From Pseudoflavitalea sp. G-6-1-2 (GTDB taxonomy: Bacteria > Bacteroidota > Bacteroidia > Chitinophagales > Chitinophagaceae), in assembly GCF_012927185.1 (NCBI RefSeq), contig NZ_JABBGB010000002.1, positions 1,550,001-1,614,000 on the forward strand: a stretch of 64,000 bases of DNA, read 5' to 3'. Under the pieces are notes generated by a model. It was given only the letters and a program-made list of their open reading frames with translations. It did not search any database and had not been told where the DNA came from. The position numbers and the translations under genes were made by a program. Position 1 is the first letter of the stretch. Every line of letters begins with the position of its first letter. Below, piece after piece: positions 1 to 9,478 of this stretch.

Positions 1-1
1 G

Positions 2-709
2 GGCGACGATGTAAAAGTATTTGTGTACCACGATTCCGAAGATCGCCTGATCGCCACCACACAAACCCCGCTGGGTATTGTGGGCGAGATTGTTAAACTC
101 AGGGTTGTATCGGTTACTACTCAGGGAGCCTTCATGGATTGGGGATTGATGAAAGACCTCTTCGTTCCCAAATCGCAGCAGCGCATGGGCATGCGCGTAG
201 GTGGTGAATACCTCGTACTCATTTATATCGACGAACAGACAGGCCGCGCAGCTGCTACTGAAAAAATCGATAAGTTCCTCAGCAATGATGTGCTCACTGT
301 AAAAGAACTGCAACAGGTAGATCTGCTGGTTTATCGCAGAACCGATATCGGCTATGTGGTGATCATCAACAATCAGCACACCGGCGTATTGCACAGAAAT
401 GATATCTATCAGCAGATCACCGAAGGGGATCGCATCAAAGGATACATCAAGAATATTCTCGAAGACAACAAGATCGATGTGGCCATCGGCAAACCTGGCT
501 ACCAACGTGTGGAAGACGAAACCGCCAAAGTGCTTCGCCTGCTGCAGGAGAATAATGGATATCTTCCTTACAACGATAAATCCAGTCCGGAAGACATCTA
601 CGAGTTCTTCGGCATGAGTAAGAAAACCTTCAAAATGACTACCGGCGGGCTTTTCAAGAACCGCAAGATCGAATTCACACAAACAGGCATCAAGCAGATA
701 GAAGACTAA
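2..709 (+). CDS. cvfB: CvfB-like S1 RNA-binding protein (5' truncated)
   Basis: The reading frame is already open at the window edge: seven codons (GDDVKVF) precede the first possible internal GTG at 23, so the true start lies outside. About 235 residues are visible. The N-terminal half has S1-type beta-barrel sequence (GIVGEIVKLRVV, GAFMDWGL, then GDRIKGYIKNI in a second S1-like unit). The C-terminal 60 residues (SPEDIYEFFGMSKKTFK, then GLFKNRKI) fit the winged-helix domain that ends CvfB/YitL proteins. The family is cytosolic and binds RNA; in Firmicutes it affects virulence gene expression, but its role in Bacteroidota is not settled. A hairpin terminator follows the stop. Family assignment is good; physiological role is unknown. 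Confidence 0.8.
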   Translation, partial: GDDVKVFVYHDSEDRLIATTQTPLGIVGEIVKLRVVSVTTQGAFMDWGLMKDLFVPKSQQRMGMRVGGEYLVLIYIDEQTGRAAATEKIDKFLSNDVLTVKELQQVDLLVYRRTDIGYVVIINNQHTGVLHRNDIYQQITEGDRIKGYIKNILEDNKIDVAIGKPGYQRVEDETAKVLRLLQENNGYLPYNDKSSPEDIYEFFGMSKKTFKMTTGGLFKNRKIEFTQTGIKQIED

Positions 710-737
710 TCAGTAATTATTTCAATACAACAATAAG

Positions 738-768
738 AAAGCTGGATCTCACAATCCGGCTTTTGTTT
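738..768. terminator. bidirectional hairpin terminator
   Basis: AAAGCTGGAT (738-747) pairs with ATCCGGCTTT (754-763) with one G-T wobble and a 6-nt loop, followed by a T-rich run. It sits between the CvfB-like stop and the stop of the convergent AAA ATPase gene, so it can serve both. Confidence 0.7.
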
Positions 769-770
769 TA

Positions 771-1841
771 TCAGCTGGTAAGATTTCTTCTGAAACCGAT
801 CACTTCAGTTCGTACAACAGGTTGCGCCTTCTCATTCGGATTAGCGATCTCCGCAATGGTCATCGGTTCCTGGATCTCGGTTTTGAAACCCAAATGATTG
901 CTGAGCCGCTGGGCTTTTTCCTTGCTCAGTTTGCCGAATTCGTAGCGGGCAATCAATCTACCCTTTCGCATCAGTGCATTATCGATGAGGGTAACAGAAC
1001 TGTTGAAAGTGCAGATGATCTGAACGTTCAGAAAGTCGGCCATCAATCCATCTGAAATATTCAGCAGATTGGAAACGGCTGATCCGGAATTGTACCGCCT
1101 GTCCATGATGATGTTTTCCGCATCTTCGATCACCAGCACCGAATTGGGATTATCTACCAGCAGTTCGATGAACTCCGGGTTCATCAGATTGCCGGCAATG
1201 GCGGGCGACAGAAACAATACCCGCTTTTTGATCTTGCCAACCAGGTAACGCAGGTAAGTTGTTTTGCCTGTACCCGGAAGGCCGTGCAGCAGCACCAATC
1301 CTTTGTCCTTTTTCCGGTTAAGCCTCGTTCGGATGATCTCATCGGTTTCTTTGAAATCATCTTCATAGTAAAGATCGATATCGAGTTTGGTGCGATTGAT
1401 CTCCATGGCTTTCAGTTCCATGCCATAACTGTTTTGCACAACCAGGTTGATCTCCAGCGGTTGTCTGCGCTGGCGTTCCTTGAATTCATTCACGAAGACG
1501 GTCATCTCTTCGAGAAATTCAGGTTGTAAACCGTTGTGCAGGATGCCACAAACAGTTTCGCGCAGCTCAAGGATACAGTTGTTGTTCAGGATCAGCACTG
1601 TTTCGCTGAACTCGTATTTCTTTTTCCTTCTTGTGTATCTGCGATACTGGTGGATATCACGGATTGAAGTACTGAATTTTTCTTTCATGGCAGTAAACAA
1701 CTTTTCGCCATCGATGCCATAGATATAGTTAATGCTCGGCACTGCATTGAAATAGTGCAGATACAAAGCTCTGGGGTCCAGAAAGTGGCGGGAAAACACA
1801 TCGCCCGCTGTTAGCACTTTCTGTGCATTTATATTGTCCAT
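771..1841 (-). CDS. AAA-family ATPase (BCS1-like core)
   Basis: 356 residues. The N-terminal 170 residues are not a recognised enzyme domain. The C-terminal half is an AAA ATPase core with Walker A GLPGTGKT (about 187-194), Walker B VLVIEDAE (about 235-242), and a sensor-1/arginine-rich stretch with ICTFNSS (about 276-282) and MRKGRLIARYEF. The ALMRKGR stretch resembles the BCS1/proteasomal-type AAA layout. No signal peptide or clear membrane segment is seen, so it is probably cytosolic. It stands alone, convergent with the CvfB-like gene and separated from the next leftward operon by a terminator. The substrate is unknown; a chaperone or remodelling role is family inference only. Confidence 0.8.
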   Translation of the reverse strand: MDNINAQKVLTAGDVFSRHFLDPRALYLHYFNAVPSINYIYGIDGEKLFTAMKEKFSTSIRDIHQYRRYTRRKKKYEFSETVLILNNNCILELRETVCGILHNGLQPEFLEEMTVFVNEFKERQRRQPLEINLVVQNSYGMELKAMEINRTKLDIDLYYEDDFKETDEIIRTRLNRKKDKGLVLLHGLPGTGKTTYLRYLVGKIKKRVLFLSPAIAGNLMNPEFIELLVDNPNSVLVIEDAENIIMDRRYNSGSAVSNLLNISDGLMADFLNVQIICTFNSSVTLIDNALMRKGRLIARYEFGKLSKEKAQRLSNHLGFKTEIQEPMTIAEIANPNEKAQPVVRTEVIGFRRNLTS

Positions 1842-2204
1842 ACTTATTTTTAAATAGTCAACAGATTGATTCTTTCAGAAAAACTGCATTAACTATTTCA
1901 TTGCAAGAGTGCGCATAACCCAAAGTTTAATGGATGATAGTGGAGAGTAAATTCGGGGACGATATAAAACAACAAGCCCCGCAATGCTTGCGGGGTTTGT
2001 CTTATAGAGAATTCGTTGTATTAACTTATTCCAGTAGCAGAACATGCCGCGCAAACTTCATACCCACCCAAAGGGCTGTAGTTCGATTTGATATGTGTTT
2101 GATTGAACAGCATGTTATTAATATTTTGAAGGTGCAAAGCTGGCAAATATTTTTGATTATTGCCAACTTTCGGAGAATATTTTTTTGAGACCATCGGAAA
2201 GTGA
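1842..2204. other. intergenic region with terminator
   Basis: 363 bp without a convincing gene. It holds the promoter region of the leftward AAA ATPase and the hairpin terminator at 1972-2000. A TAAACTTTG element (minus strand, about 1922-1930) resembles the Bacteroidota -7 box but has three spacer bases instead of two. Small ORFs here show no family features. Confidence 0.5.
1972..2000 (-). terminator. strong hairpin terminator
   Basis: ACAAGCCCCGCAA (1972-1984) pairs with TTGCGGGGTTTGT (1988-2000) across a 3-nt loop, giving a 13-bp GC-rich stem with one wobble. Read on the minus strand it is followed by TGTTTTA, so it most likely ends the leftward SusC-SusD-sulfotransferase-cytochrome operon about 200 nt after its last stop. 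Confidence 0.7.
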
Positions 2205-3206
2205 TCAGTAAGAAGGCTTCCAGCCTTTTGACTTCCAGTATTCGATAATCGGTTTATACGGACCAAACTTATGTTGCTCTGCAGAGAACGTATCTACAAA
2301 AGGACCACGATCGTAATCGATCGCTTTTTCTTCCACATGCGGATAATCGAAACTGCTTACACCGGGGCGTTTATGCAACTGATCGTTGTTCACAAATGCT
2401 GCGATATCCATCGCTTCTTCATCTGAGAGGAATGTTTTGCCCAGCGACACTTTATCGTAAGGCATATTGGCTTTGAGCCATTGCGCCTGTTTGATGATGC
2501 GGTGCATGCTAGATCCCGGCTGATAACTTTTCGCTCCCCAGAGCGGAGGATATACGTAAGTAACATTGTCTTCGCGCATCAACCCCTCTCCTTCTTTTCC
2601 ATGGCAGCGTGAGCAATTCACCTCGTACAGAACTTTTCCATGTGCAGGATCGGCCGCGGCAACCGGCAGCGCCACTTCCATATTTTTCGAACCTTTGAAT
2701 GGCTTTGCTTTGGGTGCGTAGGAATTGATCCATTTCAGATAAGCAAGAAAAGCCACCATTTCTTTGCTGTCGAGCGGCAGCGGTTTTCCGTTGTGCGGAC
2801 GCATCACGCAGTTGTTAACGCGTTCTGCCAGGGTAAGCACTTTGCCTTCGCGCGCGCGATACTGCGGATAGTTTTCGTGCGAGCTCATGAGATTGAACGA
2901 AAACGGTTTGGTGCCTGCTTCCTGATGGCAGTTGGTGCAGTTCATCTTATTGCCGAGATACTTTCCATTCACTCCTTCCGGACCGATATAGTAAGCGGTA
3001 TTGGTCATCAGCTCACGGCCGTATTTTACCAGCTCTCCGAACTTGTCGTTCGGCATGGCAGTGGAGTCAACGAAAACATATTCATCTGCAGGGTTTGATT
3101 CGGCCTTTTTCTCCGCTCCCTCATTTGCAGAAACACCGCATGCAAACTGCTGAACAAGTACAGCAGTTGCAAGTAATGCGATCAATATTGTATACGACTT
3201 TCTCAT
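2205..3206 (-). CDS. dihaem c-type cytochrome, TsdA-like
   Basis: 333 residues with an N-terminal hydrophobic segment ending near QQFAC (Cys23), so it is exported and possibly a lipoprotein. Two covalent haem c sites are visible: CTNCH (90-94) and CSRCH (198-202). Between them, ERVNNCVMRPHNGKPLP (about 128-144) resembles a conserved stretch of thiosulfate dehydrogenase (TsdA) family cytochromes, which interconvert thiosulfate and tetrathionate in the periplasm. It starts 21 bp after the arylsulfotransferase-family gene and is the last gene of a SusC-SusD operon, an unusual place for a respiratory cytochrome. TsdA-type activity is inference; a generic electron carrier of the same fold is the alternative. 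Confidence 0.75.
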   Translation of the reverse strand: MRKSYTILIALLATAVLVQQFACGVSANEGAEKKAESNPADEYVFVDSTAMPNDKFGELVKYGRELMTNTAYYIGPEGVNGKYLGNKMNCTNCHQEAGTKPFSFNLMSSHENYPQYRAREGKVLTLAERVNNCVMRPHNGKPLPLDSKEMVAFLAYLKWINSYAPKAKPFKGSKNMEVALPVAAADPAHGKVLYEVNCSRCHGKEGEGLMREDNVTYVYPPLWGAKSYQPGSSMHRIIKQAQWLKANMPYDKVSLGKTFLSDEEAMDIAAFVNNDQLHKRPGVSSFDYPHVEEKAIDYDRGPFVDTFSAEQHKFGPYKPIIEYWKSKGWKPSY

Positions 3207-3227
3207 TGGTGCAATTAGTTTAGATGT

Positions 3228-4691
3228 CTACTTCGGTTTCACAATGAATGGCTCCAGGTCTTTCGCAGGAATGAATTCCACACGGTAAGGCATGATGCCG
3301 GTTTTCATCGCCCACAGAAATCTTCCGCTCAGGTTGGTGAGCACAACAGTATTTCTTTTGGAGCAGGTGTGCAGTACGGTAGTATCGTTGATGAGATAGG
3401 CACTTCCCATTCGCTCGCTGTACACATCGCGCGGAAGTTTCACCTGTAAGGCAAGACTTGCCTGTTTTGCGGATTCATCGAGGGTAAAGGCCAATGCCTG
3501 CGACAGCTGTTTGCCGGTTCCGTTATCGAACAGCATAAGCTGGTTCTTAGCATTGATGTGCACAGCATGGCTGTTATCAAACACGCTGCCTTCGGGCATT
3601 TTGAAGTCGCCGCCCTTTCCGAATTTCCAGATGAGTTTTCCGGTTTTGGAATCGATTTTCCAGATCTGTCCGTTGTTGTAGAAAGAGAGCAGGTAATGCC
3701 CGTCTTTGTCGATGCTGAGACTGTTGGCATGCATCCAGTCGCTCTTGTCTTTCAGGATCTGCGGATCACTGAGCGGATCGAGCGCATCGAATACAGTCCA
3801 TTTCCAGATGGTTTTTCCCTGACGATCGAGTACAATGATGCCATCGCTTTTTACCGTATCGCGTTTGCCACCGCCCTTTGCAGAGAGGTCCAATATTTTT
3901 TCTTCGGTAGAAATGGTAACGATATTGTTGTCGTTATTCAGAATTGCTTCGTGATGAACAACAGGTGTTTGCTGATTGAACAAGGTATCGCCTGAGAGAG
4001 ACAGCTCCAGTATCTGATTGCCATAACTCGTCTGAAAACTTTCGTTGCCGAGTATGCAGAGTATAGATTGACGGTTGGTGAAGTGTGCGGTCTTAAAACC
4101 GGTTCCATTCACCTGATGGTACCATACGATCTGTCCTTTCGGATCGATGATGAAAGCAATGCCCGGCGTTTCACGTTTGTAGATGAGCATGTAACCATCC
4201 CTGAATGCGGCTGGCACCACCGATGAATCCGGACAAATCACTTTGAAGTAATCGTGTATCCACACCGGCATTGCAGGTGTTTTAAAATCATAGTTGCGGC
4301 TTTTGCTTTCGCAATTGTTTGTTGCTGTTACAATGCGGCAAACATAAGCCTGCTGCGGCTGCAGATTGGTGATTACGATTTTATGTTCTTTGCGATTTGC
4401 TGAAACCGGTGTTTTGAAGATCTGTGATTCGCGTCCTTTCTCCCAATATTCAACCCAGGCATTCATGGAGTCTGCCGTATGCACAAGGGCTTCCACTTTC
4501 ATGGAGTTACCTGCAGGTGAACTTAGACTGATGTCGATGAGTTTATCTGAGCAATTATCGGAACATGCATTCAGCAAAACAGCGAACAAAAATGTGACGA
4601 TACCAAAACGGCACCAGGCAAAGAGCCGATTGCCTCTTCGCCTGGTGTTCGTTTGAATGTAAAACCGCCTATATGGATTATAACCTGCCAT
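3228..4691 (-). CDS. arylsulfotransferase (ASST) family lipoprotein
   Basis: 487 residues; the start overlaps the end of the SusD gene by 14 bp, indicating translational coupling. A lipobox LLNAC (Cys43) follows a hydrophobic segment, so the protein is probably a surface or periplasmic lipoprotein. Residues about 52-138 look like a fibronectin III-like domain (TNLQPQQAYVCRI). The rest matches the bacterial ASST propeller, with characteristic histidine-bearing strands HHEAILNNDNNIV (246 on), DWMHANSL (318 on) and SHAVHI followed by LFDNG (374-391). ASST enzymes move sulfate between phenolic esters; family members in Bacteroidota are often of unknown activity. The operon context suggests action on the substrate of the SusCD pair. 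Confidence 0.8.
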   Translation of the reverse strand: MAGYNPYRRFYIQTNTRRRGNRLFAWCRFGIVTFLFAVLLNACSDNCSDKLIDISLSSPAGNSMKVEALVHTADSMNAWVEYWEKGRESQIFKTPVSANRKEHKIVITNLQPQQAYVCRIVTATNNCESKSRNYDFKTPAMPVWIHDYFKVICPDSSVVPAAFRDGYMLIYKRETPGIAFIIDPKGQIVWYHQVNGTGFKTAHFTNRQSILCILGNESFQTSYGNQILELSLSGDTLFNQQTPVVHHEAILNNDNNIVTISTEEKILDLSAKGGGKRDTVKSDGIIVLDRQGKTIWKWTVFDALDPLSDPQILKDKSDWMHANSLSIDKDGHYLLSFYNNGQIWKIDSKTGKLIWKFGKGGDFKMPEGSVFDNSHAVHINAKNQLMLFDNGTGKQLSQALAFTLDESAKQASLALQVKLPRDVYSERMGSAYLINDTTVLHTCSKRNTVVLTNLSGRFLWAMKTGIMPYRVEFIPAKDLEPFIVKPK

Positions 4692-6198
4692 CGTTTTTCA
4701 GATTGGGATTTATATCAACCTGTGTTTGCGGATACGGGAAATATCTGTGCTTATTGATATCGATCACCTCTTTTTTACCAATGGATTTGAGGTAAGCATT
4801 CACTACTTCCTGATACTTGCCCATACGGATGAGATCGGTTCTGCGTTTGCACTCGAAGAAGAACTCCCATCCACGCTCCTGCAGAATAGCATCGCGTAAA
4901 GTTTCTTTGGTGAAAGTGGATGCATTGCCCAGCAACACCGCTTTGGAGCGGCCTTTCACGGAGTTGATCAGCGTAATGCTTTCTGCATTCGGACCATTCA
5001 GCTCGTTGAGCGCCTCGGCACGGCTGAGGATCATATCTGCATAACGGAGAATGGGAATACCATGTCCGTCGTAATATGTTTTTGAACCTGCTGGATCTGC
5101 ATATTTTTTGGTAGCCACATCAGGCAGATAGTAATAGCCATCCGGAGGATTGGGCTGTCCGGGAATTGGCTGAATATATTGCAGATCGTCTGTACCCTTG
5201 TAATTGTAGAAGAACATTTCGCGACGCTCATCTACTGTTGCAAATGAATTCCAGAAGCTCCAGGATACAGCATAATATTGCCAGCGGTCTGTGATAATGG
5301 GGTGACTGATAGGACCAAAGTGGTTCATCAATTCGGTTCCATCATTGAGAGCATCGGCCAGTGCGCTGAACATGGATTCTTTGCACCATTTGTTGCTCTC
5401 TGCAAAAAGACCTGCATAAGAAGGGAACAATTCATACTGATTGAGGTCTTTGATCTGTTGCGTAAGATCAACTACTTTCTGCCATTGATGTTCGCGCAGG
5501 TAGAGTTTTGCGAGCAGTCCAAGCGCAGCGCCTTTTGTTACACGACCAACATCATTGGTTGGATAGATCGGATTGTTCTTGTAGTTCAGCGGCAGATTGG
5601 CTGCTGCGTATTCCAGATCGGCAATGATGAGTTTGTTGATCTCTGCAACCGGCGACGGGGCTGGTTTTGAAGTGTAATCCGGTTTTTCCATATCGGCTTC
5701 CGTAACCAGAATAACCGGTCCGAAAGCATCGGTGAGATCCATATAACCGAGCGCACGCAGGAATCTTACTTCACTGGTGAATTGTTTTCTTTCTGCGTCA
5801 CCTATCTTTTCAACTTTTGGGATACTGAGCAACGCAATGTTTGCATCAGCCACCAGTTTGTACTGATGCTGCCAGCCAAAGCTGGTGTATTTGTTGGTGG
5901 GAGACCAGCGGGCTTCTGACAACAATGAGATATCACCCGACTGGCTGGAGTGGCCGATATCGGTGGTGAAATCCATGATGGCCATTTGAAAGCCTGCATA
6001 GTATTGATAAGAATCACTGATACCGCTGGGCTGTTTCAATCTGGCATAGATACCGTTCACCAATGCGATGGCATCATCCTTTGATTTCAGTGCATTCTGT
6101 TCTGTAAGAAAGCTGTAAAACTTAGGCTCTGTCCACTTTTTACAGGAAACAGCCGACATAAGCACAACAGCGGGCAATATTATTTTGAAGAGTTTCAT
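4678..6198 (-). CDS. SusD/RagB-family substrate-binding lipoprotein
   Basis: 506 residues. The signal peptide ends in a lipobox SAVSC (Cys19) followed by KK. The N-terminal part has the SusD pattern FYSFLTEQNAL and DAIALVNGIYARLKQ. TPR-like helices include FLRALGYMDLTDAFG (SusD typical: RA..Y..L...FG), and the end has RYADMILSRAEALNEL, RGWEFFFECKRRTDLIR and FPYPQTQVDINPNL, all hallmarks of the RagB/SusD C-terminal domain. It caps the SusC channel and binds the glycan at the cell surface. It lies 18 bp after the SusC gene. Confidence 0.95.
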   Translation of the reverse strand: MKLFKIILPAVVLMSAVSCKKWTEPKFYSFLTEQNALKSKDDAIALVNGIYARLKQPSGISDSYQYYAGFQMAIMDFTTDIGHSSQSGDISLLSEARWSPTNKYTSFGWQHQYKLVADANIALLSIPKVEKIGDAERKQFTSEVRFLRALGYMDLTDAFGPVILVTEADMEKPDYTSKPAPSPVAEINKLIIADLEYAAANLPLNYKNNPIYPTNDVGRVTKGAALGLLAKLYLREHQWQKVVDLTQQIKDLNQYELFPSYAGLFAESNKWCKESMFSALADALNDGTELMNHFGPISHPIITDRWQYYAVSWSFWNSFATVDERREMFFYNYKGTDDLQYIQPIPGQPNPPDGYYYLPDVATKKYADPAGSKTYYDGHGIPILRYADMILSRAEALNELNGPNAESITLINSVKGRSKAVLLGNASTFTKETLRDAILQERGWEFFFECKRRTDLIRMGKYQEVVNAYLKSIGKKEVIDINKHRYFPYPQTQVDINPNLKNDGRL

Positions 6199-6216
6199 AT
6201 AAGCTGATTTGAAGAA

Positions 6217-9200
6217 CTAGAAATTCATTTTCAGGCCAAAAGTGAAAGTGCGGAAAGATGGATATGCGTTGAAATCCAATCCGGCAGCGAGGTTGTTTTC
6301 TCCTCCTCTTGTATTCACTTCAGGGTCTGTACCTGTGTAACCGGTAACGGTAAAGAGATTCTGTACCGATCCGTATACTTTGATGCCCTTGAGTTTGCTC
6401 AGCACTCCCATTCTCGATAAAGGAAGATTGTATCCGAGTGTGATCATTTTACAACGCAGATAAGAAGCATCTTCTACAAAACGGGAATTGATGTAGCCGC
6501 CATATTTGGAAGTGAAGTAGCCGTTTCTTGGAACATCTGTTTTAGTGTTCTGTGGCGTCCAGCGTCTCAGGGCATCTACACCAGTGTAGGTTTCCATCAG
6601 CAGCCTGTTCATGTTGTAGAGATTGAAATCCCATGCGCCCTGGAAGAAGATGCTCAGGTCGAAACCTTTATAGCTGAAATCGTTGCCGAAGCCGAAGATC
6701 CAGTGTGGATTGGCATTGCCGAGATAGTCGCGGTCGGCGGCAGTGATGGCATTGTCTCCGTTCAGGTCTCTGAACTTAGGATCACCGGGCTTGGAATCGG
6801 GTTGCGCTGCATATTTCTCTCCTTCCTGAATTACACCGTCGTACACATATCCGAAGAGCATGCTCAACTCTTTACCCACTTCAAGTTTTGTGAAATCGGC
6901 GGCAGGTACAGATCCATCAGGATTGGCAGTTTGTGTAATGATACTCTTGCTTCCACCAAGACTCGTGGCTTTCTGTTTATTCCATGCAACGTTGAAGTTG
7001 GTATTCCACCTGAATTCTTTGGTATTGAAGTTCTCTGTATTGATGGAAAGCTCGATACCCTGGTTCAACACAGTTCCCGCATTGGCAGTATAACTGCTGA
7101 AGCCCCACCATTGTCCTAACGGAAGATCTATGAAGAGGTCGGTTGTTTTCTTTCTGTAGTAATCTACTGTTGCCATAATGCGGTTGTTGGCAAATCCCAT
7201 ATCAAGACCAACGTCGATCTGTCCGTTCGATTCCCATCCGAGGCCCGGATTGGCAGCTCTCACTACATACATGCCGCCATAGGCCTGACTTCCCTCGCCC
7301 AGTGAAACGTTGGTAGGTCCGAAAAGTTGAAACGGAATATTTCTTGCAGAAAGACGGTCATTTCCCGTAGTTCCATATCCCACACGAAGTTTCAGAGTAG
7401 AGAACAGGTTCAGTTTATTGATGAACTCTTCTCCATCGAGACGCCATGCAACTGCTGCTGAAGGGTATAAACCATAGGAGTTGTCGGGAAGGAAGAAGCT
7501 TGATCCTTCATCCCTCAACGTGAAAGTGGCCAGGTATTTATCTTTAAACGCATAGGTGAGACGGCCATAGAAAGCCGCGCGATTATCCTCGTGCTTATAG
7601 CTTTTCGCTGCAATTCTTTCAGCAGCTGCTTCAAGGTTATTGTACAGGAATTTATCGCTGGTGAATTTCTGCACCTGTGTGTAATGTTGTTCGAGCACAT
7701 CGCGTTGACGCGAGAGACCGCCCATCAGTGTAAAGTCGTGATCACCGAATGATCTCTTATAGGTGAGATACGCTTCTACCAGGTTACGTACATCCTTATA
7801 GTCGATGAGCGTAGCCTGACCTTTTACTTTTTCGCCAGGTACCAGTGTGGTAGGTACGTAGTTGCCTTCCTTGGTGGTTACAACTTCTGTACCCGCATTC
7901 ACGCGAAGTGTGAGGCCTTTGATAAGCTCATAATCGATAAAGGCATTGGCATTGAGCTTGTCGGTGAAACGATCGTTGGTTGGTTCCAGCAGCCATGCCA
8001 GCGGGTTATCACGGCCCTTGCGGCGTTGATAAGTACCATCTGCATTATATGGAGCAATGGATGGAGAAGTGAACATCAGACCGTACAATACATTCGAAGG
8101 AACGATGTTTCCATCATAGGTTTTATAAGCAGAACGCGATCTTGCACCGTACAGGCTCATACCCACTTTCAGCTTTTTGCCGAAATCTTTCTCCGCATTC
8201 ATGCGACCTGAATAACGGCTGTAATCGGTTCTCTTCAACGCACCTATCTGATCGAAATAGTTACCGCTCATGAAAATGCGGCTGTCTTCACCACCACCAC
8301 TCACACTGAAGTCGTGACTCTGTACACTGGCTGTTCTGGTAGCCAGATCGAACCAGTCTGTATTCACACCATTATTCAGTTCCTGTTGGGAGAACTCAGG
8401 CGGGTTGCCTTGTTCAGCAGCCTTTGCATTGGTTACTGCCATGTAATCTTTGGCATTCATCAGCTTAGGTCTGCGAAGGATCTTCTGAAATCCATAATAA
8501 CCATCGTACTGCACAACGGGCTTTCCTTTCTTACCACGTTTTGTAGTGATCAGCACCACACCGTTGGCGCCACGGGCACCATAGATAGCAGTAGCAGATG
8601 CATCTTTCAGGATTTCAATATCCTCGATGTCGTTAGGACTAATGTCTTTACCTGTTGAGGAGATAAAGCCATCCACCACATACAGCGGTTCGTTGGAAGA
8701 TTTGATGGAGTTTCCGCCGCGGATACGGATGATGGTCTCGCCACCGGGAGCAGCGTTGGTCTGGGCAACCTGCACACCCGCCGCACGGCCCTGAATGGCC
8801 TGCGCTGCGTTGGAGGTGATGCCACCAATATTCATCTGATCCTTTGAAATGGAACTGACAGATCCGGTAAGGTCTTTTTTCTTGGCCGTACCGTATCCGA
8901 TCACCACCACTTCATCCATTTTCTTTGTTTCAGCCTCCAGGCTTACAGTGATACTGGTATTGTCGCCCACCAGTATTTCCTGACTAACATAGCCAACGGA
9001 AGAGATCTGAAGTGTAATTTGTTTTTTGGGAGCTTTAAGAGAGAATTTGCCATTTGCATCGGTGGTTACCCCACCTGCAGTACCGCGGATCTTTACCGTA
9101 ACGCCAGGGATCCCTTCCCCTTTGGCGTCTTTAATAACCCCGGTAATCTCTTTGGTATCCGTTTGGGCCAGTCCCAGAAACGGTAATAACATTAATAGGG

Positions 9201-9228
9201 CTAGAAGCCTTGCAACCATTGATTTCAT
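6217..9228 (-). CDS. SusC/RagA TonB-linked outer-membrane transporter
   Basis: 1003 residues from the ATG at 9228; this start is chosen over an upstream frame extension to 9369 because MKSMVARLLALLMLL begins a normal signal peptide. Domains: CarboxypepD_reg-like N-terminal domain (ITGVIKDAKGEGIPGVTVKI), the TonB-box-like MDEVVVIGYGTAKKKDLTGS, a plug with ILKDASATAIYGARGANGV, then a large beta-barrel ending in FTFGLKMNF. It lacks an STN domain, so it is not a cell-surface-signalling receptor. It starts the leftward operon and its promoter region carries LacI-type palindromes shared with the rightward genes. Confidence 0.95.
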   Translation of the reverse strand: MKSMVARLLALLMLLPFLGLAQTDTKEITGVIKDAKGEGIPGVTVKIRGTAGGVTTDANGKFSLKAPKKQITLQISSVGYVSQEILVGDNTSITVSLEAETKKMDEVVVIGYGTAKKKDLTGSVSSISKDQMNIGGITSNAAQAIQGRAAGVQVAQTNAAPGGETIIRIRGGNSIKSSNEPLYVVDGFISSTGKDISPNDIEDIEILKDASATAIYGARGANGVVLITTKRGKKGKPVVQYDGYYGFQKILRRPKLMNAKDYMAVTNAKAAEQGNPPEFSQQELNNGVNTDWFDLATRTASVQSHDFSVSGGGEDSRIFMSGNYFDQIGALKRTDYSRYSGRMNAEKDFGKKLKVGMSLYGARSRSAYKTYDGNIVPSNVLYGLMFTSPSIAPYNADGTYQRRKGRDNPLAWLLEPTNDRFTDKLNANAFIDYELIKGLTLRVNAGTEVVTTKEGNYVPTTLVPGEKVKGQATLIDYKDVRNLVEAYLTYKRSFGDHDFTLMGGLSRQRDVLEQHYTQVQKFTSDKFLYNNLEAAAERIAAKSYKHEDNRAAFYGRLTYAFKDKYLATFTLRDEGSSFFLPDNSYGLYPSAAVAWRLDGEEFINKLNLFSTLKLRVGYGTTGNDRLSARNIPFQLFGPTNVSLGEGSQAYGGMYVVRAANPGLGWESNGQIDVGLDMGFANNRIMATVDYYRKKTTDLFIDLPLGQWWGFSSYTANAGTVLNQGIELSINTENFNTKEFRWNTNFNVAWNKQKATSLGGSKSIITQTANPDGSVPAADFTKLEVGKELSMLFGYVYDGVIQEGEKYAAQPDSKPGDPKFRDLNGDNAITAADRDYLGNANPHWIFGFGNDFSYKGFDLSIFFQGAWDFNLYNMNRLLMETYTGVDALRRWTPQNTKTDVPRNGYFTSKYGGYINSRFVEDASYLRCKMITLGYNLPLSRMGVLSKLKGIKVYGSVQNLFTVTGYTGTDPEVNTRGGENNLAAGLDFNAYPSFRTFTFGLKMNF

Positions 9229-9344
9229 TGTGCAGTCGTTTTGAATAAGCAGTTTTAGCCGAAATACTTTCAATATAAATGTAGATGTTTTGAAGGTACA
9301 AGCAATCCATCTTCGTATACGCCTTACTGTTACTTGATGCTTTT

Positions 9345-9356
9345 CAACCGTTTGCA
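9345..9356. promoter_or_regulatory. LacI-type operator, imperfect copy
   Basis: CAACCGTTTGCA matches the CAAACGTTTG palindrome with one change. Its start is 22 bp (about two helical turns) from the next copy, on the SusC side of the divergent region. Confidence 0.5.
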
Positions 9357-9365
9357 TAGCCCTGC

Positions 9366-9377
9366 ACAAACGTTTGC
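9366..9377. promoter_or_regulatory. LacI-type operator
   Basis: ACAAACGTTTGC contains the perfect 10-bp palindrome CAAACGTTTG with a central CG, the usual form for LacI-family operators. It lies about 140 bp upstream of the SusC start. Confidence 0.6.
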
Positions 9378-9478
9378 GTTATTTTTTCTCAGCCTGCGGC
9401 CAAAAGCCCTAAATCCGGCTTATTTGAGGAAACGGCCCCGGAGCCTGCGGTAAAAGCTTACTGATAAGCAAAATTCAG

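Noticed and set aside
2021-2266. 81-codon frame in the gap before the cytochrome gene
   Set aside because: It overlaps the cytochrome 3' end in another frame and shows no signal, motif or promoter.
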